Both the position numbers and the translations under genes were made by a program. Under the pieces are notes generated by a model. The model saw nothing but the letters and a program-made list of their open reading frames with translations, did not search any database and had not been told where the DNA came from. A DNA stretch of 16,323 nucleotides from an uncultured bacterium (GTDB taxonomy: Bacteria; Cloacimonadota; Cloacimonadia; Cloacimonadales; Cloacimonadaceae), in assembly GCA_937924555.1 (NCBI GenBank), contig CALDSN010000155.1, forward strand, positions 1-16,323, in the 5' to 3' direction. Shown piece after piece: positions 1-6,574 of the stretch (within the stretch, counting starts at the first letter, position 1; each line of letters opens with the position of its first letter).

Positions 1-104
1 CCTCCAGTAAACAGCTCATAGATCTCGCCCTATTAATTTCGGGGGGATGCTTGCTATTTGTTTATCCATCCTCTGCGGTTGAACAGAAGGATTATTGGGC
101 ATAG
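1..104 (+). CDS. C-terminal end of an unidentified, probably membrane, protein
   Basis: The frame beginning at base 3 is open from the window edge to a TAG at 102-104, giving about 33 residues. It contains a hydrophobic stretch (LALLISGGCLLFVY) followed by a short polar tail ending in EQKDYWA. This would fit the last membrane helix of an integral membrane protein whose body lies to the left. The other two + frames hit stops within 21 bases. The fragment is too short to assign a family. It could be a chance open frame, but its composition resembles the other membrane proteins here. Confidence 0.4.
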   Translation, partial: SSKQLIDLALLISGGCLLFVYPSSAVEQKDYWA

Positions 105-116
105 TTGTTTTGCCTC

Positions 117-144
117 TTGACATAAAAGCCCTATGAAGCAGAAT
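117..144 (+). promoter_or_regulatory. Predicted sigma70-type promoter for queC
   Basis: A perfect TTGACA -35 box lies at 117-122. After 16 bases comes CAGAAT at 139-144, matching 4 of 6 of the TATAAT -10 consensus. It sits between the stop of the preceding partial gene (104) and the queC start (173). It would drive the queC-asparaginase-glycosyltransferase unit. The -10 box is weak, so this is a prediction. Confidence 0.5.
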
Positions 145-172
145 AGCTTAAAAGAACTTTAATGGATGGATT

Positions 173-844
173 ATGAGCCGGGCTATCGTATTGTTAAGCG
201 GAGGGATGGATTCTTGCGTATGCGCCGCATGCGCTGCATCCGAGTGTGAGGAGATAAACTTCTTGCATTTCAGCTATGGTCAGCGCACCCAAGCCAGAGA
301 GCTGAAAAGCTTTCAGGCATTGGTGGAGCACTATCGCCCCCACCGAGCCAAAGTGGTGGATTACCATTGGCTTAGCGAGATTGGTGGTTCCTCTTTAACT
401 GACACCAAGCTGGAAGTTAACACCAGCGGGCTTGGCGAAGAAGTTCCCAATACCTATGTCCCCTTCCGTAACGCCACATTGCTCTGCGCAGCGGTTGCCT
501 GGGCGGAAGTGATAGATGCGGATAGGATATACATTGGCGCAGTGGAGGAAGATAGCTCCGGTTATCCGGATTGTAGAGAGAGCTTTTTTAAGGATTTCTC
601 CGCCGCCATCGCATCCGGTAGTAAAAAAGGCGCAGGGATTAAGCTTGCAACCCCCGTGCTAAACCTCAGTAAGATGGAAATTGTGAAATTGGGCATGAAA
701 CTGCATGCCCCGCTTCATCTATCATGGAGCTGTTACATCGATAACGAACAAGCCTGTGGGGAGTGCGACAGTTGCCTTTTGCGCCTAAGAGCCTTTTCCC
801 AAGCGGGCTTTTGCGACCCAATACCATATAGAGTGAAAAAATGA
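173..844 (+). CDS. queC: 7-cyano-7-deazaguanine synthase QueC
   Basis: QueC converts 7-carboxy-7-deazaguanine to preQ0 with ATP and ammonia, in the cytoplasmic pathway to queuosine. The 223 residues match the usual family length. The PP-loop ATP pyrophosphatase motif SGGMDS is at residues 9-14, SYGQR at 34-38, VPFRN at 96-100 and GYPDCR at 130-135. The C-terminal zinc site is intact, with Cys187, Cys195, Cys198 and Cys201. ATG at 173 is chosen because it places the PP-loop at the N-terminus; upstream GGATGGA is a weak Shine-Dalgarno. The TGA stop (842-844) overlaps the asparaginase ATG as ATGA, suggesting translational coupling. No queD, queE or queF is visible nearby. Confidence 0.95.
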   Translation: MSRAIVLLSGGMDSCVCAACAASECEEINFLHFSYGQRTQARELKSFQALVEHYRPHRAKVVDYHWLSEIGGSSLTDTKLEVNTSGLGEEVPNTYVPFRNATLLCAAVAWAEVIDADRIYIGAVEEDSSGYPDCRESFFKDFSAAIASGSKKGAGIKLATPVLNLSKMEIVKLGMKLHAPLHLSWSCYIDNEQACGECDSCLLRLRAFSQAGFCDPIPYRVKK

Positions 845-1815
845 AAAATATACTTATCATCCTAACCGGCGGGACAATCGCCATGAAAGCCTCTGGCGAA
901 ACAGGCGTTGTGCCAAGCACGGAATTTGCTCAGTTCTTAAGGCAGTTCCCCCAGCTTAGCAGTGTGGCACATGTGGATGTGATGGACTATCTTAATGTCC
1001 CCAGCCCATATATGACCCCGCAGATGATGTTTGACCTGGCAAAGCTGATAGACCTGAAGATAATCGATTATGACGGTGTGGTGATAACCCACGGCACAGA
1101 CACCCTGGAAGAAAGCGCATATCTGTGTGATTTGGTGCTTACCACCCGCAAGCCTGTGGTGTTCACCGCGGCAATGCGCAGCGGAAGCGATATTGGCTTG
1201 GATGGTCCGCGTAATATTGTGGGCGCAGTGCGTGTTGCCAGCCATCATGACTCCATGGATAAAGGGGTATTGGTGGTGATGAACGACGAAATACACACCG
1301 CCAGAGATGTGGTGAAATCCGATACCGGCAAGGTTGATGCCTTTATCTCGATGGGCTATGGACCAATTGGCAATGTTGACCCCGATATGGTGGTGTATCA
1401 CCGTTCAACCTTGTATCGGGAAAGCGTGTGGACAGATCAGCTCGATACGCGGGTGGATTTGATAAAAGCAGTGTCGGGCATTGATGGCAAATTCCTTAGA
1501 TGCAGTATGGAAAGCGGAGCAGTGGCAATTGTGATGGAAGCCTTTGGCAGAGGCAATTTGCCCAAGCATCTGGTGCCCGATATCATGGCGGTTATCGATG
1601 CCAATATCTTGATGGTGATAGCCTCGCGCACCTATACGGGAAGGGTGTTGCCCGAATATGGCTATGATGGCGGAGGAAAGCATTTGCACGAAATGGGGGC
1701 TATTCTGGCAGGTGATATGCGCGGAGTGAAGGTGCGCCTGAAGCTGATGGCGCTGTTTGGCAAATATCATAATGCGGATGTTGTCCGCCGTTTCTTTTTG
1801 CAGAGTATAGCTTGA
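841..1815 (+). CDS. ansA: L-asparaginase, type I (AnsA-like)
   Basis: It hydrolyses L-asparagine to aspartate and ammonia. The 324 residues cover a complete asparaginase fold: N-terminal TGGTIAM (9-15) with nucleophile Thr12, the second signature HGTDTLEES (84-92) with Thr86 and Asp87, and ARDVVKSDT with the catalytic Lys at 159. No signal peptide is present, so it should be cytoplasmic, consistent with type I (low-affinity, housekeeping) enzymes. It overlaps queC by four bases and the next gene by four. GatD, the archaeal amidotransferase subunit that shares this fold, is less likely because the extra N-terminal domain of GatD is missing. An ammonia-supply link to QueC, which consumes ammonia, is possible but speculative. 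Confidence 0.92.
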   Translation: MKNILIILTGGTIAMKASGETGVVPSTEFAQFLRQFPQLSSVAHVDVMDYLNVPSPYMTPQMMFDLAKLIDLKIIDYDGVVITHGTDTLEESAYLCDLVLTTRKPVVFTAAMRSGSDIGLDGPRNIVGAVRVASHHDSMDKGVLVVMNDEIHTARDVVKSDTGKVDAFISMGYGPIGNVDPDMVVYHRSTLYRESVWTDQLDTRVDLIKAVSGIDGKFLRCSMESGAVAIVMEAFGRGNLPKHLVPDIMAVIDANILMVIASRTYTGRVLPEYGYDGGGKHLHEMGAILAGDMRGVKVRLKLMALFGKYHNADVVRRFFLQSIA

Positions 1816-4136
1816 AGATAGCCATCCTTGGGCCTGCTCCCCCCTATCGCGGAGGCATTTCGCTGTTTGCTTTGATGCTTGCACGCACTTGGGCAGAAGC
1901 GGGACACGAGCTGTGCTTCTTTAACTTCCATCAGCAGTATCCCAAGCTGTTGTTCCCCGGAAAAGAGCAGATAGATAGCAGCTTGGATGAGAGGGAATTC
2001 CCCAATCAGAGAGTGCTTACTCCCTGGCTACCACACACTTGGGTTAGAACTGCGCAGATGATAAAGCAGTTCAAGCCCGATATCTTAGTTATTTCTTGGT
2101 TCATCCCCTTCTTTGCCCCGGCTTACGCGGTGATAATGAAGCTATTGCCAAATGTGCGCAAAGTGCTTCTGGCGCATAATATTAGTTCTCACGAGAAATG
2201 GCTGTTTATGGATAAACTGACCAAGCTTGTGTTTATGCATGCCGATGAGATAGTGACGCTTAGCCGTGCATCCATGAACGAGATTAAAAGCGTTATGCCT
2301 TTATCGGTGTATAATAAGAGTATCTTAGGCTTTCATCCAATCTATAGCTGTTATTCTAACAAGCCAGCTTTTGATACTTCACATGGCACCAAGCTGCTTT
2401 TCTTTGGCTTGATTAAGCCATACAAAGGTTTGGATGTGTTGCTTGATGCCATGCCTTTGGTGCTTGCGCGATTCCCCCAGGTGAAGCTGCAAATAGCGGG
2501 TGAAGTGTATGGCGAGGCGGATATGTATCTGAAGCAGATTAGCGATTTGGGCATTGGAAAGTCCGTTGAACTAAGCCTGCGCTACATTAGTGAGCCGGAG
2601 ATACAAGAGATTTTTGGCGAGGCTACGCTGTGTATATTACCATATAAAAGCGCATCCCAGAGTGGGGTGATTGCCACTTCATACAGCTTTGGCGTCCCTG
2701 TGTTAGTAACGGATGTGGGAGGGCTAAGCGAGTATGTGAGGCATGGCGAAACCGGCTATGTGGTGGAGGCAAACAACCCACAAAAGATAGCAGAAACCAT
2801 CATAGGGCATCTGGAAAAGGGTGCTTCAAGCATGCGCGAGGCGATAAGCAAACATAATGAGCAGAACTCGTGGCAAGCGCTGTGTAAGATAATTGAACAG
2901 GGAAAGATACCAGTTAAGCGCAAGAAACTGCTTCTCATAAGCTACTACTTCCCTCCCTGTGGCGGGGCAGCCGTGCAAAGGTGGCTACGCTTATTGCCCG
3001 CTTTAGTGGATAAAGGCTATCAAGTTACGGTTATCACTACCGAAAATGGGGACTATCCTCACATAGACACAAGCCTGTTGGCAAAAGTGCCAAGTGAAAT
3101 AAAGGTTCTGCGTAGCCGTCCCTTCAGCTTTACGCATATATGGAGAGCATTGGGGCAGAAAGAATTGCCCTATGGCAGTTTGGAGCATAAGAAAGAGGAT
3201 GGCTTACTAAAAAGAGCGCTGTATTGGATAAGATTGAATGTTATTATCCCCGATGCGCGGATTGGCTGGAACGGAAGCGCATATAAACTGGCACTAACCG
3301 AGCTGCGAACAGCGGATTATGACGGAGTGATAACTACGGGTCCTCCCCACTCCACACACCTGATAGGATATAAACTGAAGCAGAAGCACGGAGTGCGCTG
3401 GTTCTCGGATTTCAGGGACCCCTGGAGCGAAATATATTACCTGCAACTTGGCAAGCCGAGTAAGCTAACCATGTTGGCGCACAAATACTTGGAAGCAAAG
3501 GTGATAAAGAACTCTGATGCCGTGTTGGTGGTTAGCAAGGCTATTGCCCATGCTTTACCCGCGGGCAACAAAGCCGTGTTATATAACGGTTACAGCGCAG
3601 AGGATTTTACAGAGCATAAGTATCAGAAGAGCGATAAATTCAGGATTAAATATGTGGGGCAGTTAACAGCCGGGCAGAATATACAGCCCTTGAAGCAAGC
3701 CCTGCAAGCCTGCAAAGAATTAGCTGAGATAGAGCTTTCCTTCATTGGCACCGGTGAGGTTCCCGCCTTTACCCAGCCGGTGCGTAAGATGCCTTTTGTT
3801 CCGCACCGTGAGGCGATTAGGGAGATTGTGAACGCAGAGCTTGTGGTGTTGGTGATAAACGATTACCAGGGCTTTGAAGGGATGCTTACCACCAAGCTGT
3901 TCGAATATATCGCCGCTCGCACCCCCATTTTGTGCATCTCCAAGCCGGGTGGAGAAGCGGAAGAACTGATAAACAGGACAAATAGCGGATTGGTGAGCAT
4001 AGACCCCTTCCAAATAGCAGAATACATTAAAAGCTTATATTCCAAATGGCTTAACAATGAATACTGTCACCCGCAGGGAAGGATAGAATTTCTGGAAGTG
4101 AAAGAGCAGGTGGAAGCGATAACTTCGCTATTGTAA
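1812..4136 (+). CDS. Fusion of two GT4-family glycosyltransferases
   Basis: The 774-residue protein holds two complete GT-B glycosyltransferases in tandem. Domain 1 (about 1-365) starts with ILGPAPPYRGG and has the GT4 nucleotide-sugar region FFGLIKPYKGLDVLLDA (near 196) and PYKSASQSGV...GVPVLVTDVGGLSEYV (about 277-310). Domain 2 starts at residue 371 with KKLLLISYYFPPCGGAAVQR, then SDFRDPWS (near 532), KYVGQL (near 613) and TTKLFEYIAARTPIL (near 693), typical of Bacteroidota GT4 enzymes. Neither half has a membrane segment. The likely role is consecutive sugar transfers for a surface polysaccharide or glycolipid; donor and acceptor are unknown. The start is TTG at 1812, overlapping the asparaginase TGA; no clear Shine-Dalgarno is seen, so translation probably depends on coupling. 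Confidence 0.88.
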   Translation: MKIAILGPAPPYRGGISLFALMLARTWAEAGHELCFFNFHQQYPKLLFPGKEQIDSSLDEREFPNQRVLTPWLPHTWVRTAQMIKQFKPDILVISWFIPFFAPAYAVIMKLLPNVRKVLLAHNISSHEKWLFMDKLTKLVFMHADEIVTLSRASMNEIKSVMPLSVYNKSILGFHPIYSCYSNKPAFDTSHGTKLLFFGLIKPYKGLDVLLDAMPLVLARFPQVKLQIAGEVYGEADMYLKQISDLGIGKSVELSLRYISEPEIQEIFGEATLCILPYKSASQSGVIATSYSFGVPVLVTDVGGLSEYVRHGETGYVVEANNPQKIAETIIGHLEKGASSMREAISKHNEQNSWQALCKIIEQGKIPVKRKKLLLISYYFPPCGGAAVQRWLRLLPALVDKGYQVTVITTENGDYPHIDTSLLAKVPSEIKVLRSRPFSFTHIWRALGQKELPYGSLEHKKEDGLLKRALYWIRLNVIIPDARIGWNGSAYKLALTELRTADYDGVITTGPPHSTHLIGYKLKQKHGVRWFSDFRDPWSEIYYLQLGKPSKLTMLAHKYLEAKVIKNSDAVLVVSKAIAHALPAGNKAVLYNGYSAEDFTEHKYQKSDKFRIKYVGQLTAGQNIQPLKQALQACKELAEIELSFIGTGEVPAFTQPVRKMPFVPHREAIREIVNAELVVLVINDYQGFEGMLTTKLFEYIAARTPILCISKPGGEAEELINRTNSGLVSIDPFQIAEYIKSLYSKWLNNEYCHPQGRIEFLEVKEQVEAITSLL

Positions 4137-4236
4137 CATCGTAGCAATTCATTTGTTAGCTGCCTGCACCGAAAGCAAAACAAACTTTTCCGAAGGCGTG
4201 GATATGGAACAATAGCAAAAAACCACAGCTTTCTGC

Positions 4237-4272
4237 TTGACAGATAAGTGCCCCAAATTATCTTGGTATAAA
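4237..4272 (+). promoter_or_regulatory. Predicted promoter of rpsT
   Basis: A perfect TTGACA is at 4237-4242. Two -10 candidates follow: TATCTT at 4259-4264 with a 16-base spacer (4 of 6 matches), or TGGTATAAA with TATAAA at 4267-4272, which matches better but is 24 bases away and would need another -35. The rest of the gap from 4137 to 4236 shows no clear terminator for the glycosyltransferase gene and no other gene. Confidence 0.6.
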
Positions 4273-4290
4273 GAATTAAATAACTAAGCA

Positions 4291-4298
4291 AAGAGGAT
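4291..4298 (+). promoter_or_regulatory. Strong Shine-Dalgarno of rpsT
   Basis: AAGAGGAT at 4291-4298 lies a few bases upstream of ATG at 4302. It is one of the clearest ribosome binding sites in the window and fixes the S20 start. Confidence 0.7.
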
Positions 4299-4301
4299 AA
4301 C

Positions 4302-4562
4302 ATGCCCCAACACAAATCACCCCGCAAAAGAATGAAGACCGACAAGAAGAGACAGGCTCGCAACAACTATGTGAAGCGCACCATTAAAACCTTAGCCAAG
4401 CAACTTAAGGTTGAGACAACTGTTGAAGCCCACGATGAAATGCTCTCCAAGCTGTATTCCCAATTAGATAAAGCTGCCAAGAAGGGAGTTATCCACAAGA
4501 GAACAGCTTCCAGGCGCAAAGCCAGACTGGCTGAGTTCGTTAACAAGAGCAAAGCAGAATAA
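4302..4562 (+). CDS. rpsT: 30S ribosomal protein S20
   Basis: The product is a small, very basic helical protein of 86 residues, the normal S20 length, that binds 16S rRNA during early 30S assembly. The N-terminal KSPRKRMKTDKKRQARNN and the C-terminal KKGVIHKRTASRRKARLAEFVN are hallmark S20 segments, including the conserved IHKxTASRRKSRL-type motif. The gene stands as its own transcription unit between a TTGACA promoter (4237) and an intrinsic terminator (4570-4592), the usual monocistronic arrangement. Confidence 0.97.
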   Translation: MPQHKSPRKRMKTDKKRQARNNYVKRTIKTLAKQLKVETTVEAHDEMLSKLYSQLDKAAKKGVIHKRTASRRKARLAEFVNKSKAE

Positions 4563-4569
4563 CAAACTT

Positions 4570-4592
4570 AAGCCCTTAACCGGGCTTTTTTT
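4570..4592 (+). terminator. Intrinsic terminator after rpsT
   Basis: AAGCCC (4570-4575), a six-base loop and GGGCTT (4582-4587) form a stem that runs into seven T residues at 4586-4592. This is a canonical rho-independent terminator starting eight bases after the rpsT stop. It ends six bases before the mtgA ATG, so the downstream operon must rely on readthrough or on a promoter inside rpsT. Confidence 0.85.
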
Positions 4593-4598
4593 CTATCT

Positions 4599-5153
4599 AT
4601 GAAAGCCAAAGGTTCTTTCCTACGGAGAGCTCCCCAGCTCCTGTTAAAAGCACATCTATGGTTCTGGGGGATTGTAGCCGTACTGTGCCTAATCTATAAC
4701 TTCATCAACCCCTTGGTAACCCCGCTGATGATACAAAGATACATCATCAGGGGATACCCCATTCGGCACAGAGAGTATGTGCCCCTCAAGAAGATACCCA
4801 AACGAACACAGAGTATGCTTATCGCCATTGAGGACGGTAACTTTTACAAACACTTCGGTTTCGAATGGCGCATGGTGCGAGAGGCATACGAACGCAATAA
4901 GAAAGCCGGAAAGATACGCTTTGGCGCAAGCACTTTGAGCAATCAGCTTGCCAGAACCTTGTTCCTCACCACAGATAGGAATTATCTGCGTAAGTATCTT
5001 GAGATACAGGTAACCGTGATTATGGAAGTGTGTATGACCAAGAAGAGGATGCTTGAACTGTATCTTAACTATGTGGAATGGGGCAAGGGAATCTATGGGA
5101 TTGAAACCGCATCGCAATATTACTATGGCACGCGCTGCAACAACCTATCCTGA
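4599..5153 (+). CDS. mtgA: Monofunctional peptidoglycan glycosyltransferase MtgA, interrupted by an in-frame TGA
   Basis: This GT51 enzyme polymerises lipid II into glycan strands at the inner membrane. One N-terminal membrane helix spans about 17-34. Catalytic motifs are IEDGNFYKHFGF (77-88, with general base Glu78), GASTLSNQLA (109-118, a variant of GxSTxTQQ), RKYLE (131-135) and LELYLN (152-157). The frame stops at TGA 5151-5153 after 184 residues, short of the roughly 220-270 usual for MtgA. The same frame continues beyond the TGA with 38 MtgA-like residues to 5270. All catalytic motifs survive in the short form, but the last helices are lost. ATG at 4599 is needed to keep the membrane helix, yet no Shine-Dalgarno is present: the upstream bases are the rpsT terminator. 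It may be a pseudogene, a readthrough gene or a sequencing error. Confidence 0.85.
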   Translation: MKAKGSFLRRAPQLLLKAHLWFWGIVAVLCLIYNFINPLVTPLMIQRYIIRGYPIRHREYVPLKKIPKRTQSMLIAIEDGNFYKHFGFEWRMVREAYERNKKAGKIRFGASTLSNQLARTLFLTTDRNYLRKYLEIQVTVIMEVCMTKKRMLELYLNYVEWGKGIYGIETASQYYYGTRCNNLS

Positions 5154-5270
5154 GAGCAATCCATCAAAATGATAAGCATCCTAACGAACCCAATTAAATA
5201 CAGCCCACAAACCTATTACAAATCTGCTTCGGCAAGACAGCGGTATCAACTTATCCAAAGATATTTCTGA
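5154..5270 (+). pseudogene. mtgA: Detached C-terminal part of MtgA in the same frame
   Basis: Directly after the TGA at 5151-5153 the same frame reads EQSIKMISILTNPIKYSPQ and on to QLIQRYF, then stops at TGA 5268-5270. The segment matches the usual MtgA/PBP1 continuation, of the type LSREQAALLAAILPNPxxYSP. The final TGA overlaps the ATG of the next gene as TGATG, the coupling style seen elsewhere in the window. The true gene end is therefore 5270. Codon 185 was probably CGA (Arg), one C-to-T change from TGA. No separate start signal suggests independent translation. Confidence 0.75.
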
Positions 5271-6574
5271 TGGAAGAAAAACTTCTTTATCACATCTGGG
5301 ATGCGGGGCACCTGAAACATGAGCTGATAACCGTGAGTGGCAAACCCTTGGTGATAAAGTATCAAGGGCAATTTAACACTTTCAGAGGACCGGATTTTGT
5401 AAATAGTTACATCAATCTGGGGGGTGAAGATATCCGTGGGGATATTGAAATTCATGTTTCTACGCAAGATTGGCTTAGGCATTCGCATCATGAAGACCAT
5501 TTCTATAACAATGTGGTGCTCCATGTTGTGTTGAATCACAATGGGGTGGGAAAAAGCACATTGAAAGAGAATGGTGAGTTTGCCGAAATTCTTGAGCTTA
5601 AGGACCAACTTAGCGATGATGTGCAAAAACTAATCGCCAATCCCCCTCAGGAACGCACACAAACCAGGGGTAGCTATTGTAGCTTGCTATCCGCTATCGA
5701 CAATGACAGGCTGCAAGCCATCCTTAGCTTTCATGGGAAGCAGCGTTTCCATAGCAAAGTGCGCCGTTTCAATGCCAGCCTGACCCTCAGCGATTTTGAC
5801 CAGGTGTTGTATGAAGGAATGATGGAAGCAGCGGGGTATGATAAAAACAAGCTGAACCTGTTGCAACTTGCACAGAGGTTAGCAATTGCCAGATTCAAAG
5901 ACTGGCAGAAAGATGGAATGAGTTCTCTGGAGATGCTAAGCATCCTAACAGGTAGTAGCGGGTTGTTGGCATTGAGTAAGGGTCGCTTGCCGGAGAGCCT
6001 TTTCCAGAAGTTAAAAGATACTTATGAAAGCCAAGCTTACTTTGCAAGGCGGATACAATTGGACTGGCAGTTATTCAGGATAAGACCGGGAAACCATCCA
6101 ATATTGAGGTTATGCTATCTTACAGACTTTGTGTATAAGAGCTTGGAGCAGGGATTACTGAACAAGCTGATTGAGGAAATTGAGCAAAAGAAGCCCGATT
6201 CCAAGCTGAGGTATAAGCTGTTCAAGCAGCTAATGAGTAATATGGATAACCCGTATGGCATGCCTCAAACAGGATTGGGGGCTTCTGTGGTGAACAACAT
6301 CTATTTCAACATCTATCTTCCTGTTATGTATCTGTATGCTTCCAAAATGGCAGATAGTAATATGGAGGAATCGGTTTTGAAATCTTGGATGGAGTTTAGC
6401 TCTCTGCAAGAGAATTATATCACCCGCTTTATGAGCCGTCAAATAAACCCGGGGCAGACTAAACTGGTGAACAGCAAATCCGTATATCAACAAGGCTTGA
6501 TGAATATATTTTATCGCACCTGTAAGTATAACCTTTGTGATGAATGTATGGAGATCACGAGAAATAATGACTAA
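5270..6574 (+). CDS. DUF2851 family protein of unknown function
   Basis: This 434-residue soluble protein has no signal peptide or membrane helix. Its N-terminal third shows the DUF2851 (PF11013) signature: LYHIW near 6, GPDF (40-43), RGDIEIH (56-62), DWLRHSHHED (67-76) and NVVLHVV (81-87). The C-terminus has the family's short Cys motif with Cys418, Cys423 and Cys426. The biochemical role of the family is unknown to me. The spacing of an acidic residue in GPDF and the E-x-H near 60 recalls PD-(D/E)XK-type nuclease cores, which is only a suggestion. ATG at 5270 overlaps the last mtgA-frame TGA, and the 3' end overlaps the ABC gene start, so it sits mid-operon. Confidence 0.85.
   Translation: MEEKLLYHIWDAGHLKHELITVSGKPLVIKYQGQFNTFRGPDFVNSYINLGGEDIRGDIEIHVSTQDWLRHSHHEDHFYNNVVLHVVLNHNGVGKSTLKENGEFAEILELKDQLSDDVQKLIANPPQERTQTRGSYCSLLSAIDNDRLQAILSFHGKQRFHSKVRRFNASLTLSDFDQVLYEGMMEAAGYDKNKLNLLQLAQRLAIARFKDWQKDGMSSLEMLSILTGSSGLLALSKGRLPESLFQKLKDTYESQAYFARRIQLDWQLFRIRPGNHPILRLCYLTDFVYKSLEQGLLNKLIEEIEQKKPDSKLRYKLFKQLMSNMDNPYGMPQTGLGASVVNNIYFNIYLPVMYLYASKMADSNMEESVLKSWMEFSSLQENYITRFMSRQINPGQTKLVNSKSVYQQGLMNIFYRTCKYNLCDECMEITRNND

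Noticed and set aside
937..1884. Two long antisense frames (about 154 and 159 residues) on the - strand opposite the asparaginase gene
   Set aside because: The opposite strand encodes a complete asparaginase with all catalytic motifs. The antisense products are His-, Ile- and Gln-rich without recognisable domains, as expected for shadows.
4689..5117. Antisense 142-residue frame opposite mtgA
   Set aside because: It mirrors the conserved GT51 motifs on the + strand and has no start signal or family resemblance.
5151..5153. TGA recoded as an amino acid (Gly, Trp or selenocysteine)
   Set aside because: TGA serves as the stop of queC, the asparaginase and several cassette genes here. The family does not use selenocysteine at this position and no obvious SECIS-like hairpin was seen just after it.
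6537..6566. Longer N-terminus of the ABC fusion from GTG 6537 or ATG 6540
   Set aside because: It would add a short MNVWRSREI-like leader translated wholly inside the DUF2851 3' end. ATG 6567 gives the small overlap typical of the window, though the longer form cannot be excluded.
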